Shown here one piece after another: positions 38,375 through 47,431 of a stretch of DNA of 59,891 nt. The notes under the pieces are model-generated. The model searched no databases. It saw only the letters and a list, made by a program, of their open reading frames with translations, and was not told where the DNA came from. The position numbers and the translations under genes were made by a program. Every line of letters starts with the position of its first letter. Position 1 is the stretch's first letter. The DNA is from Clostridium psychrophilum (GTDB lineage: Bacteria; Bacillota; Clostridia; Clostridiales; Clostridiaceae), in the NCBI RefSeq assembly GCF_018861705.1, contig NZ_JAHLEC010000009.1, positions 1 through 59,891 of the forward strand, read 5' to 3'.

Positions 38375-38443
38375 TGTTTTCTCTCCTTAAATTTATTTAT
38401 TTTTATATTTTATATTAACTTTTATTTCATGTTACGTTATTAT

Positions 38444-38605
38444 TTATTCTTTTCCTTTAATTTCGTTGTTAATGTCTATGACTTCCTCTTGATTTAAACT
38501 TGTTAAATCTAAAATTTCAATCATTCCCTTTCCTTCTTCAAGCAGGTCTTTTACATTTTCAACTTCCTCTTCATGTTGGCCTTTTGGTAATTTTGTTTTA
38601 TTCAT
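38444..38605 (-). CDS. Acidic small protein, unknown function
   Basis: A 53-residue hydrophilic peptide beginning MNKTKLPKGQHEEEVENV and rich in Glu. The frame also opens upstream, but AAAGGAGG lies inside that longer version and about 13 bases before ATG 38605, a long but possible spacing. No motif seen. It is followed on the same strand by the 37-residue peptide. Confidence 0.5.
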   Translation of the reverse strand: MNKTKLPKGQHEEEVENVKDLLEEGKGMIEILDLTSLNQEEVIDINNEIKGKE

Positions 38606-38836
38606 AAACTTATATTTACCTCCTTTATATTTCAAATAGGATATTATAATACTTTATTTTTAACCTATAAGGTAACTTTTATTCTAAATTGACAATTAAA
38701 AATATGAATATTAAATTTATATACATTAAAGCCCATAAATAATTATATATAGCATATATTCTATATATTTTGCAGTATCAATAATTTAATATTTGTAAAT
38801 GATAATAACATATTATTAAATAGGAGGTCTTTTAAT

Positions 38837-39016
38837 ATGCGTGAAGGATTAATTCCAACTTTGTTAGGTACAGTTGTAACTGCTGCTGGAGCATCATTTT
38901 CAAAAAATGACATAAAAAAGAATAACATGCTCCCTATGATTGAAGCAGGTGTTATTGGATTTGGACTCGCTCACATTGTGCTAGGAGCAATCGATCTTGT
39001 TGAGCACAAAAAATAG
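38837..39016 (+). CDS. Small hydrophobic peptide, two membrane segments
   Basis: A 59-residue gene with GGAGG eight bases before its ATG. The product has a first apolar stretch (LIPTLLGTVVTAAGASF), a basic turn (KNDIKKNN) and a second apolar stretch (AGVIGFGLAHIVLGAIDLV). It is probably a small membrane protein of unknown role. Two hairpins with T-runs follow. Confidence 0.7.
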   Translation: MREGLIPTLLGTVVTAAGASFSKNDIKKNNMLPMIEAGVIGFGLAHIVLGAIDLVEHKK

Positions 39017-39036
39017 TTTGCTTTACTATCTTTATA

Positions 39037-39072
39037 CTAAAAGCTAAAAAATATTTTAAGCTTTTAGAAAAA
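39037..39072. terminator. Hairpin after the 59-residue gene
   Basis: CTAAAAGCT and AGCTTTTAG form a stem with an AT loop, the first of two consecutive hairpins. Confidence 0.55.
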
Positions 39073-39083
39073 CAATCTAGAAC

Positions 39084-39126
39084 AGAAAAGCTGATTAGAA
39101 TTTTTTTTCTAATCAGCTTTTTTTGT
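39084..39126. terminator. Strong intrinsic terminator, convergent genes
   Basis: AAAAGCTGATTAGAA and TTCTAATCAGCTTTT form a perfect 15-bp stem followed by T. It serves the plus-strand small gene and probably cstA in reverse. Confidence 0.88.
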
Positions 39127-39187
39127 ATTTAAAATTTATTCTTTTGAAACTTTATCTACTACTATTAAAACATCTTTTAAAAAAGTT

Positions 39188-40624
39188 CTACATATTAACG
39201 GTGCTTTTTACCTTAACCTTTTTCGCTGCAATTAAGAATATTACCATTGCTACAATTGCTGCTATAATACCTGCTGGATATGAAATACTTTGGGAAAGTT
39301 GAAAACCCTCTGGAGCAATTAAAATATATGAGGTACATACAGCGGTCATAAATGTAGCAGGCACAGTTGCAATCCAGTGTTTTTTGCCTATGCTTACCAT
39401 ATACATTCCTGCTGTCCATAACACTATAGTAGCTAAAGTCTGGTTAGACCATCCAAAATATCTCCATATTATTGCAAAATCTAATTTAGCTATTATAAAT
39501 CCTACAACAAATAATGGAACACTAATTAGAAGTCTATTTTTGATAGGGCTTTGATTAAATTTAAATACATCAGCTATTGTTATTCTAGCACTTCTAAATG
39601 CTGTGTCGCCAGAAGTTATAGGACAAGCTACAACTCCAAGTATAGCTAGTATTCCGCCTACTTTACCAAGTAGACCAATTGAAGATTCATTTACTACCCA
39701 TGCTGCTGTATGACCTGGTATTGCCATTGTCGCATTTAACTGAGGCACTCCACCAAAGAAACTCATTGCTACAGCTGCCCAAATTAGTGCAACTATTCCT
39801 TCTACTATCATCGCACCATAAAATATTTTTTTGCCTTGCTTTTCACTAGATATACACCTTGCCATTAAGGGTGATTGAGTCGCATGAAAACCTGAAATAG
39901 CCCCACAAGCAATAGTTATAAATAACATAGGAAATAATGGATTTTTACCGGGATTTGAATGCATATTAACTAAATTAGATATTGTTACTTCTGGAATAGG
40001 TACCCTTTCAAAAATCATGGCAAAAGCAAGACCAACTGCCATAAATAATAAACAAAAACCGAATATTGGGTATATTTTTCCGATAAGCTTATCTATTGGG
40101 ATCATCGTTGCTAAAATATAATATGCGAATATTATATAAATTAGTGTTTGAAAATTCATTCCTGTTAACCCTTTTAAAATACCTGCTGGTCCAGTTACGA
40201 AAACCACTCCTACGAGTACTAAAAGTATAACTGAAAATACCCTCATAAAGTTTTGAAAACCTTTTCCAAGATATTTTCCTACAACCTCAGGTATACTTGC
40301 ACCATCATGTCTTACTGATAACATACCTGAAAAATAATCATGGACTCCACCTGCAAAGATACAGCCAAATACAATCCACAAAAATGCTGCTGGTCCCCAC
40401 ATTGCACCTGCAATTGCACCAAATATAGGCCCAAGTCCTGCAATGTTAAGAAATTGGATTAAAAAAATCTTCCAACCAGGCATCTCAACAAAATCTACAC
40501 CATCCGCAAGCCTAACAGCTGGAGTTTTAATTTTTTCATCTGCCCCAAATGCTTTTTCCACAATTGTACCATAAATAAAATAACCTGCTATAAGAGCTAT
40601 AATTGCTAAAATAAATGATACCAT
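39188..40624 (-). CDS. cstA: CstA family carbon starvation / pyruvate transporter
   Basis: A 478-residue membrane protein of the CstA family (peptide or pyruvate uptake), the shorter clostridial type compared with about 700 residues in E. coli CstA. The characteristic N-terminal blocks GYFIYGTIVEKAFG, FGPIFGAIAGAMWGP and GGVHDYFSGMLS are present. Twelve or so spans. AGGAGGGG precedes the ATG. The remnants of a LytS/LytTR system lie just upstream, in the position where such systems regulate CstA/BtsT-type transporters. Confidence 0.9.
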   Translation of the reverse strand: MVSFILAIIALIAGYFIYGTIVEKAFGADEKIKTPAVRLADGVDFVEMPGWKIFLIQFLNIAGLGPIFGAIAGAMWGPAAFLWIVFGCIFAGGVHDYFSGMLSVRHDGASIPEVVGKYLGKGFQNFMRVFSVILLVLVGVVFVTGPAGILKGLTGMNFQTLIYIIFAYYILATMIPIDKLIGKIYPIFGFCLLFMAVGLAFAMIFERVPIPEVTISNLVNMHSNPGKNPLFPMLFITIACGAISGFHATQSPLMARCISSEKQGKKIFYGAMIVEGIVALIWAAVAMSFFGGVPQLNATMAIPGHTAAWVVNESSIGLLGKVGGILAILGVVACPITSGDTAFRSARITIADVFKFNQSPIKNRLLISVPLFVVGFIIAKLDFAIIWRYFGWSNQTLATIVLWTAGMYMVSIGKKHWIATVPATFMTAVCTSYILIAPEGFQLSQSISYPAGIIAAIVAMVIFLIAAKKVKVKSTVNM

Positions 40625-40774
40625 TTTAACCCCTCCTAAATAATTTATTAGTTAAATTAATTTATTATTTATTAACTAAATTATACTACAATTTTAGTAG
40701 TTTGAATACGGTTTCATACATAGAAAAGCAAAAATCACACGAAATATTTTTATATACCCATTATTTTTTTAAAC
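40625..40774. other. Leader of cstA
   Basis: AT-rich DNA holding the presumed cstA promoter. A LytTR binding pair was not identified. Confidence 0.35.
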
Positions 40775-40945
40775 TCAATTATAATTGTTTCTGCTTACAG
40801 GTATATCTATCTTCTCCTCTAACATCTTTAGCATAAATGTATTGTTAAATAATAGAATTATCTCCATTGTTTTATCAGCATTTATAATATATGATCTATT
40901 ACTTCTAAAAAATATTCTTTCGAAAGCCTTTTGTTGAAAACTCAT
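40775..40945 (-). pseudogene. LytTR response-regulator remnant
   Basis: A 56-codon frame on the minus strand translates to the C-terminal half of a LytTR DNA-binding domain: ERIFFRSNRSYIINADKTME, then LLFNNTFML and IDIPVSRNNYN. These match the FFRXHRSYIVN and IPVSRN motifs of that family. The receiver domain and the first strands of LytTR are gone. The ATG 40945 has no ribosome site. It is a relic and not an active gene. Confidence 0.8.
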
Positions 40946-40981
40946 AAGAAAATATATACTTTTTACAATGTTTAAAGCACG

Positions 40982-41218
40982 TTAAAATGGGTGCGCCAAT
41001 AAAAGTATTAAACTCATTTCTAAAACTTCTATTATAAGAACACCGATTAGTCCATAAATCCACTTACTATTTTCATTTGATTTCTTGTATATCATACTTG
41101 CCACTATTCCTGATATAATCAGGGTTAATCTTCTTAAAGTTTCCTATACTGAAAACTAAAAAACAATAGCAATAACATAGCTTAAATTATTGGTAAAACT
41201 GCTCATAAGTTCAATCAT
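40982..41218 (-). pseudogene. LytS sensor-kinase remnant
   Basis: In a single minus-strand frame from ATG 41218, MIELMSSFTNNLSYVIAIVF is followed by TAG, four codons on by another TAG, then ETLRRLTLIISGIVASMIYK and GVLIIEVLEMSLILLLAHPF ending at TAA 40982. This matches the LytS-type 5TM sensor: N-terminal span and the ALLVG-AE-LQM-LILLLARPF block. It has lost internal segments and the whole kinase part. Gene order LytS, LytTR, cstA is preserved. Confidence 0.78.
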
Positions 41219-41469
41219 ACATATTAACTCCATTTCGCTTAAGGCATGTACCTAAAAATGTTTTATAAACAATATATACGCCATTCTACAATATATAAAG
41301 ATATAAAATTTATGTTATAATTAATATAATATTACAATTAGCAAATTAATATCATTGGTTCACTGTAAGTTTTCTTCGCATATTAATTGTTTTGTACTAT
41401 AAAAATTTACAGTGAGCATAACAATTTGTAATTATTATTTGCTACAGAAATCTACAGGAGGGTCCTTTA
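41219..41469. other. Intergenic before exonuclease
   Basis: AT-rich, with an ACAGGAGGG ribosome site at the end. No further gene. Confidence 0.4.
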
Positions 41470-42078
41470 ATGAGAATGATTTTTTTTGATACAGAAACTA
41501 CTGGCATAAGACCAGGTAGCATATGTCAGCTCAGTTATATACTTGTTGATACTGATTATAAGCCTACAAAAACTATAGGTAACAATATATTCTTTACAGT
41601 TGATTATATAGAACCATCAGCACAAGACGTGCATGGTTTTAGTGTGGAAGCTTTATCTGATTTAAGCAATGGCAAAACATTTGAAGATTCTTACAAAGAT
41701 TTTATTGATGATTTTACAACGGCAGATATACTTATAGGCCACAATGTTAATTTTGATATAAAATTTTTAACTCATGAGCTTGAAAATTGTGGACACAGTT
41801 TAACCCCTAAACATATATTTTGCACTATGAAATATTATAAAGATATTTGTAAACTTCAAACTGCACGTGGAGGTCATAAAAATCCAAAATTATCAGAAGC
41901 CATTAAATTTCTTAATTTAAATGAAACTCAAATAAATGTAAAAAGCAACGAGTATTTTGGAGATACGTCAAATTTTCATGATGCCAGATTTGATACTACT
42001 GCAACATATTTGCTAGTAACAGAAGGCATTAAAAAAGGTTTTATTCCAAAACATTATTTTTCAAAAATTGCGGAATAA
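41470..42078 (+). CDS. DnaQ-like 3'-5' exonuclease
   Basis: A 202-residue DEDDh-family nuclease. FFDTETTG gives the first Asp/Glu pair, GHNVNFDIKFL the second Asp, and FHDARFDTTA the His/Asp pair. It resembles DNA polymerase III epsilon-like domains found as separate proteins in clostridia; whether it proofreads or degrades RNA/DNA is not known. CAGGAGGG precedes the ATG. Monocistronic. Confidence 0.88.
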   Translation: MRMIFFDTETTGIRPGSICQLSYILVDTDYKPTKTIGNNIFFTVDYIEPSAQDVHGFSVEALSDLSNGKTFEDSYKDFIDDFTTADILIGHNVNFDIKFLTHELENCGHSLTPKHIFCTMKYYKDICKLQTARGGHKNPKLSEAIKFLNLNETQINVKSNEYFGDTSNFHDARFDTTATYLLVTEGIKKGFIPKHYFSKIAE

Positions 42079-42256
42079 TTCATTTTATTATATTCTGATA
42101 TTGCAGAAATTATACAAAATCACTTTCGAACATGTTTAATGTATACATATACCTTATAAAAAGTAATTACCTATATTTAAGAATGTATTGTATTATTTAC
42201 AATATAATACAATACATTTATTTAATTATACTAATACTTTAATAAATTAGTTGTTA

Positions 42257-42673
42257 CTATTTAAGAAGTTTTTCGAACCTACTCCACACCTTACTATCAG
42301 CCTTTTTTATATTTATAATTTTAAATTTTTCATTAACAAAAGCATGTGTAGTACTCCCCCTCGCCAAAATTTTTCCATCGCATTCTCTTACTGCATTATA
42401 ATTAAATATTACCTTGGCACCATTTAATTCTTTTATAAAAGTCTGAATTATAATTTTGTCTTCATTTTTTGCACCTTCTATGTACTTGCAAGAGCTTTCA
42501 ACTACTGGTAACATAATGTTATTTTGTTCCATTTCTTTATATGTCATCCCTATCGCTGTTATATATTCAGTCCTGCCTACTTCAAACCAAACATAATAAT
42601 TTGAATGATGTACAATTCCCATTTTATCTGTTTCAACATATCTTACTTTTAGCTTTGTTTCATTGATATACAT
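42257..42673 (-). CDS. Acyl-CoA thioesterase, YbgC/4HBT type
   Basis: A 138-residue hot-dog-fold thioesterase with the active region YVETDKMGIVHHSNYYVWFEVGRTE (Asp-containing DXXGXXXHXXY motif). It hydrolyses acyl-CoA esters in the cytoplasm; the natural substrate is unknown. GGAG suits ATG 42673 (spacing eight) better than ATG 42679. It follows the 241-residue gene with 40 bases between, so they may be co-transcribed. Confidence 0.88.
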   Translation of the reverse strand: MYINETKLKVRYVETDKMGIVHHSNYYVWFEVGRTEYITAIGMTYKEMEQNNIMLPVVESSCKYIEGAKNEDKIIIQTFIKELNGAKVIFNYNAVRECDGKILARGSTTHAFVNEKFKIINIKKADSKVWSRFEKLLK

Positions 42674-42713
42674 GTTCATTTCTCCATTCTACATTTATAA
42701 TAGTCTTAGATTG

Positions 42714-43439
42714 TTAAAATTCATAAATAATACCATCACAAAATATTCTTTTAATAACTCTATTATCTATATATATTTGAATTGTATCACCTTTTTTTAG
42801 ATATAATTCAACTGGTAAATCAAGGTCACTAATAAAGTTACCTGATTTTATTTTTAATTTTGTCCTATGAAAGTGAGTCCTACCAACCAAATCCTCAATA
42901 TTTGCACCTAGGAGCAATCCTTGTCCTGAGAGCATACTATCAATTTGTATTCTTGGATACTCAGTAATCATTGCGACCATAGGAATATCATTTCCTATTT
43001 TATCAGTGTTAATAAATTCTATCTCTTCATCTATAATAATAGAATCATTTTCAATAACTGCCTTGCTAATATCCACCAAGAAATAAGATCTGATTTGTGA
43101 ATTTTCTATTTTTTTATAATGAAAATTATCCTCATCTCTTAATATTCTAAGATATACCAGTTTTAACAATTCCTCAGGAGAATTATTTTTATATTTGCCA
43201 AGTTCTTTTGTTATTATATTATCTATACTTTTATGTAGTCTTGGCTCATTAATTTTCCCTAACATACTTTTACAACCTAAAAAACTAGCTAGTTCAGATT
43301 TAACTTTATTTATATTAAAATCCTTATCGTTTAATTTAACATCTGTATTGGCTGCCATAAATACATTCGTATATTGTGGATATGCACATTGAATAAATCC
43401 TAAAAACTTTTTATTTCTATCATAAACATTAAAAGGCAT
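42714..43439 (-). CDS. Hypothetical 241-residue protein
   Basis: A soluble protein with no membrane span or signal peptide and no recognised catalytic motif. It begins MPFNVYDRNKKFLGFIQ and has Gly-containing strands near the end (RTHFHRTKLKIKSGNFISDL, then KKGDTIQIYIDNRVIKRIF), which look like a small beta-barrel. GGAAGTGG before 43439 selects that ATG over the longer frame start at 43478. It lies upstream of the thioesterase gene on the same strand. Function unknown. Confidence 0.7.
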   Translation of the reverse strand: MPFNVYDRNKKFLGFIQCAYPQYTNVFMAANTDVKLNDKDFNINKVKSELASFLGCKSMLGKINEPRLHKSIDNIITKELGKYKNNSPEELLKLVYLRILRDEDNFHYKKIENSQIRSYFLVDISKAVIENDSIIIDEEIEFINTDKIGNDIPMVAMITEYPRIQIDSMLSGQGLLLGANIEDLVGRTHFHRTKLKIKSGNFISDLDLPVELYLKKGDTIQIYIDNRVIKRIFCDGIIYEF

Positions 43440-43536
43440 ATTATACCACTTCCTTATTTCGTATTTTAGCTTAATCATTAAAATTTATTTTATTACATAT
43501 TATATATTATACATTATCTATGAATTTTTGGAAATA

Positions 43537-43572
43537 AAAAGCCTATAAAACCGAAGCCTTATAGGTTATACT
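43537..43572 (-). terminator. Terminator of the zinc-ribbon gene
   Basis: On the minus strand CCTATAAGGC-UUCG-GTTTTATAGG folds into a stem with a stable C(UUCG)G tetraloop and G-U pairs, followed by TTTTT. Direction fits the zinc-ribbon gene ending at 43586. Confidence 0.85.
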
Positions 43573-43585
43573 TTACTTGTTTATT

Positions 43586-43753
43586 TTATCTTCTAAATGA
43601 AGAGTTGTCATTTTGTTGTTTTCTTGCCTTTCTACAATCGGCACATCTTTGTGGTTCGTTTTCGTATCCTTTTTCTTTGTAAAAAGCTTGTTCACCTTCA
43701 GTGAATACAAACTCTTTCCCACAGTCTTTACAAACTAACTTTTTATCTTCCAT
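43586..43753 (-). CDS. Zinc-ribbon protein, 55 residues
   Basis: A small gene with AAAGGAG eight bases before its ATG. The product has two CXXC knuckles, VCKDCGKEFVF (8-18) and CADCRKAR (37-44), the pattern of the short zinc-ribbon domain proteins of clostridia (zf-trcl type). The tail is basic and Gln/Asn-rich, compatible with nucleic-acid binding. Own terminator. Function unproven. Confidence 0.88.
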   Translation of the reverse strand: MEDKKLVCKDCGKEFVFTEGEQAFYKEKGYENEPQRCADCRKARKQQNDNSSFRR

Positions 43754-43810
43754 TTTCCATTTCTCCTTTCGATTAGAAATATATATTTAAATTTATTTTC
43801 ATTATAACTA

Positions 43811-45040
43811 TTAAAATGCAAAATTACCATTTTTCAATATGATTACTTCTTTTCCATCTGCTGTAATACCTGTTATTTTCAAGTCTTCTGTACCAACCAT
43901 AAAATCTTCATGCATAAATGAATCATTAACTCCTAATTTTGAAAGTTCATCATCACTTAAATTTTCACCATTTTCTATACATACCGGATATGCTTTTCCA
44001 ATGGCTAGATGACATGATGCATTTTCATCGAAAAGTGTATTGTAAAACAATATATTTGAATTTGATATTGGAGAATTATATGGAACTAAAGCCACCTCAC
44101 CAAGATAATAAGATCCCTCATCAGTTTCAATTATGCTCTTTAAAATATCATAACCTACATCTGCTTTACAATCCACAATTCTCCCTTTCTTAAAAGTAAG
44201 AGAAAAATTTTCGATTAAATTTCCATTATAGTTTAATGGTTTTGAGCTAAAAACAATTCCATTAACTCCATCCTTTTTAGGAAGTGTATAAACTTCTTCA
44301 GTAGGAATATTAGCCATAAATTCTATACCTTCTGGTGTATAATCTGATCCCCCAAGCCATATATGATCTTTAGGAAGCTCAATTTTAAGATTTGTACCCA
44401 ACGAATTTTTATATTCTAAGTATTTAAAGTTATTAGAGTTTAAAAAATCCATACTAGTCTTTAAATTGTTTTTGTGTATTTCCCATGATGCAACAGGATC
44501 ATCAGTATCAACTCTTACAGTTTTAAATATAGCATTCCAAAGTTTTTCCATTGCTTCATTCTCTGATGATTTTGGGAAAACTTTTTTTGCCCATGATTTA
44601 GTAGGAATTGATGCTATACACCAAACATTTTTATTGCTCATAAGTCTATCTCTATATTCCTTTATTGCAACACTAGCAGCTTTATTAGCTTTAGACATTC
44701 TAACTGGATTAACGTCCTTCATAAGTTCAGGGTCAGATGCTGAAATACTTAAAAAAGCGGATCCCATTCGTGCATTCGATAAATAAAATTCTTTCTGCCA
44801 CTCTGGATATTCTTCAAAAACCTCTTCAGGCGCATTCATATATTTAATTTTTGAAGATAATTCATCTCTCCAATTAATAATTACATCCCTAGCTCCTTCT
44901 TTATATGCAATTTTAGTAACAATTCTAGTAAAATAGGCACATTCTATAGGAGAATTAATTACAAGTGTTTGATTCTTTTGAATATTAATTCCTATCTTTA
45001 TTAATAAAAGAGCATATTTATCTAATAATTTATTATTCAT
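43811..45040 (-). CDS. M29 family leucyl aminopeptidase
   Basis: A 409-residue metallo-aminopeptidase (AmpS/AmpT type) that removes N-terminal residues from peptides in the cytoplasm. The family block LGEVALVPYNSPISNSNILFY followed by NTLFDENASCHLAIGKAYP is very clear, with metal ligands Glu, His and Asp in it. No good ribosome site precedes the ATG (GCTAAAGCTAAATT), and an in-frame stop stands just upstream, so the start is fixed but its initiation looks weak. A leader hairpin AGTGAG/CTCACT lies before it. Confidence 0.92.
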   Translation of the reverse strand: MNNKLLDKYALLLIKIGINIQKNQTLVINSPIECAYFTRIVTKIAYKEGARDVIINWRDELSSKIKYMNAPEEVFEEYPEWQKEFYLSNARMGSAFLSISASDPELMKDVNPVRMSKANKAASVAIKEYRDRLMSNKNVWCIASIPTKSWAKKVFPKSSENEAMEKLWNAIFKTVRVDTDDPVASWEIHKNNLKTSMDFLNSNNFKYLEYKNSLGTNLKIELPKDHIWLGGSDYTPEGIEFMANIPTEEVYTLPKKDGVNGIVFSSKPLNYNGNLIENFSLTFKKGRIVDCKADVGYDILKSIIETDEGSYYLGEVALVPYNSPISNSNILFYNTLFDENASCHLAIGKAYPVCIENGENLSDDELSKLGVNDSFMHEDFMVGTEDLKITGITADGKEVIILKNGNFAF

Positions 45041-45306
45041 AATTTAGCTTTAGCGAGTGAGTATATCACAACTATTATCCACATTCACTAAATGCTCACT
45101 TCCTTTCACAATTTAGATAATACATTAACCTATCTATAGTTTATTATGCATATCATTTAAGGAAATTATACCATAAAAATCTATGTATGAATATTTTTCT
45201 TCAATATAATTACTTTTTTTGTAAATCATGTTGTTATAATTTAATTTTATTTAACTGGTAACAACTACTTACTACTTCTGCATTATGTGTACTAATATTA
45301 TTTTTT

Positions 45307-46746
45307 CTATTTTAAAATATCTCTAGATTTAGCTCTACCACCATGTAATCTTGAAAATGTTAACACAGCCCCAATTAAACAAATAATTGCAGCAGTTATG
45401 TATACAGTTCTCATACCGTAAATAAATGCATCATTTCGTCCTACTATATAATTAGTTACTCGATGCCCAATTTTATAGCTCATCCGATTATACAAAAGAG
45501 CAGTTGATAAAGCTATTCCACATACCATTCCAAGATTTCTTACAAGCCCATTAATGCTTCCTGCAATACCTAACTTATCCTTTGGTACTGTTGACATTAC
45601 TAGAGAATTATTAGGTGATTGAAATAAACCATTTCCAACGGACATAACCGCTATAAAAAACACCATACTTAAAAGACTAGTTTGCTCATTTAAAGTAGAC
45701 ATTAATAGTAATCCAATTCCTGTAACCACAAGACCTATAAACGTTAAGATTTCTGATCCAATTTTATCTGACAAATATCCACTAGTTGGTGCCACTACAG
45801 CCAAAACCAAAGGGGATATCATAAGTATTAGCCCAGTAAAAGAGGGTGAATACCTAAGTACGTCCTGAAGATAAAAAGGTTGTATAATTACTGAACAAAA
45901 TATCGATACAAAAGATATAAACGCGCAAAATATAGAGAGTGAAAATAATTTATTTTCAAAAATCTCTAACTGCAGTAAAGGATTTTTGCGTTTCTTTTCC
46001 ACAATGATAAATGCAATAAAAGAAACAATCGCTATCAAAAATGCCACTAAAATTATAGGATGAGTAAATCCAATTTCTTGTCCCTTTCCTATAGCTACAA
46101 ATAGGGGAACTATAGCAAATGCAAACAACGCTGCACCAAGTCCATCCAATTTTACTTTTTCTGTTTTGTGAGCTTTTGGCAGTATCTTTATTCCATAAAA
46201 TAAAGTTATTATGCCTATTGGAACATTTATTAAGAATATATATTCCCAGCTGCTGGCATCCACTATAAATCCTCCAAGTGCTGGTCCTACCATTGCTCCT
46301 AAAGCCACGAATGTACCTACAATTCCCAGTGCCCTTCCTCTTTCTTTTGCTGGAAACACTCCAGTGATAATTCCTTGATTATTTGCCATAGTAGCTGCCG
46401 CTCCTATTGCCTGCACTACTCTAGCTATAACCAAAATTGGAAGTGAACTCGTTATTCCACAAAATAACGAACCCATTGTAAATATACCTATTCCAAACTT
46501 AAACACTTTTGTTTTGCCAAGCATATCACCTAATCTACCAAAAATTAATATAGCTGCTGAAATAACAATTAAATAACTTGTTACTACCAATTGGATACCC
46601 GCCGATGATACGTTCAATGCCTTAGCCATTACAGGTAAAGCTACATTTACAACACTACTATCTAACGTACACATAAAAGTTACCATTACTACAATAAATA
46701 GAATTACCCATCTATTTTTAAAATTACTATCTTTTACTGACTCCAT
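45307..46746 (-). CDS. MFS drug exporter, DHA2 (EmrB/QacA) type
   Basis: A 479-residue 14-span proton-driven multidrug exporter. Motif A lies in GRLGDMLGKTKVFKFG, motif C in GPALGGFIVDASSWEYIF, with LDSSVVNVALPVM near the N-terminus (typical of DHA2). The gene lies 19 bases after marR in the same unit, so export is probably induced by ligands of the regulator. AAAGGAG precedes the ATG. Confidence 0.92.
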   Translation of the reverse strand: MESVKDSNFKNRWVILFIVVMVTFMCTLDSSVVNVALPVMAKALNVSSAGIQLVVTSYLIVISAAILIFGRLGDMLGKTKVFKFGIGIFTMGSLFCGITSSLPILVIARVVQAIGAAATMANNQGIITGVFPAKERGRALGIVGTFVALGAMVGPALGGFIVDASSWEYIFLINVPIGIITLFYGIKILPKAHKTEKVKLDGLGAALFAFAIVPLFVAIGKGQEIGFTHPIILVAFLIAIVSFIAFIIVEKKRKNPLLQLEIFENKLFSLSIFCAFISFVSIFCSVIIQPFYLQDVLRYSPSFTGLILMISPLVLAVVAPTSGYLSDKIGSEILTFIGLVVTGIGLLLMSTLNEQTSLLSMVFFIAVMSVGNGLFQSPNNSLVMSTVPKDKLGIAGSINGLVRNLGMVCGIALSTALLYNRMSYKIGHRVTNYIVGRNDAFIYGMRTVYITAAIICLIGAVLTFSRLHGGRAKSRDILK

Positions 46747-46765
46747 TAATATTCTCCTTTTATGA

Positions 46766-47185
46766 TTATGTATTTATTTTTTTTATATTACTTAAAATTT
46801 TATTCAATGAATCTATTGTGATAACTTTCTCATTATAGTCTAAGTCTTCAGTTATTAGGGTAGACAATTTATGAATTTGATTAAGAACTTTTGGGATTAT
46901 AGCCTTAGCCTTTTCTGTTAAATATAACTTATAAGCTCTGCAATCAGTTTCATCTTTATTCTTATCTAAGTATCCAAGTTTTATAAGCTTTGTTATCGTC
47001 CTTGCTGACATTGCCTTATCGCAGCCTATTTCTTCGCTTATTTTATTTTGACTAATGCCCTCATTTCCCCTTAATATAAGTAAGTATGGATAACAACCAC
47101 TACTTAATTGATACTCTTTTAGCACCTTATCCAAATAAATCTGAGTAGCTCTGAAAATTTTACTATTAAGCTTAATCAGATACAT
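46766..47185 (-). CDS. MarR family transcriptional repressor
   Basis: A 139-residue winged-helix dimer. The recognition region is ISQNKISEEIGCDKAMSART, followed by a wing (KNKDETDCRAYKLYLTEK). AAGGAAG directs the start to ATG 47185, the frame's TTG at 47200 being inside the ribosome site. It precedes the exporter gene. Two palindromes in its promoter are the likely operators, so it should repress its own operon until a ligand binds. Confidence 0.92.
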   Translation of the reverse strand: MYLIKLNSKIFRATQIYLDKVLKEYQLSSGCYPYLLILRGNEGISQNKISEEIGCDKAMSARTITKLIKLGYLDKNKDETDCRAYKLYLTEKAKAIIPKVLNQIHKLSTLITEDLDYNEKVITIDSLNKILSNIKKINT

Positions 47186-47242
47186 TATATCTTCCTTCAA
47201 TATTCAACACCGCCTTTTTTAACCTTCCATACCACTTTTTTA

Positions 47243-47293
47243 GTTGATTTGTCAACCTTTATTAGTATAAATATATTTTGTTGACTTGTCAAC
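47243..47293 (-). promoter_or_regulatory. marR promoter with two palindromic operators
   Basis: The minus strand has -35 TTGACA (47292-47287), 17 bases, then -10 TATACT (47269-47264). The 14-bp palindrome GTTGACTTGTCAAC (47280-47293) covers the -35, and a second near-copy GTTGATTTGTCAAC (47243-47256) lies around the start point, 37 bases away. A repressor on these would block initiation. Confidence 0.82.
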
Positions 47294-47431
47294 TATTAAT
47301 TTCTATATATAAATACAACTTCTACACACATAAAAATCATTTAGTAACTATTCTAAATTTGAAAAATCAGTAACATAAAATAAAGTTCATCATAATAATA
47401 TAATGAATAAAACTTATATAAGGAGATTATC

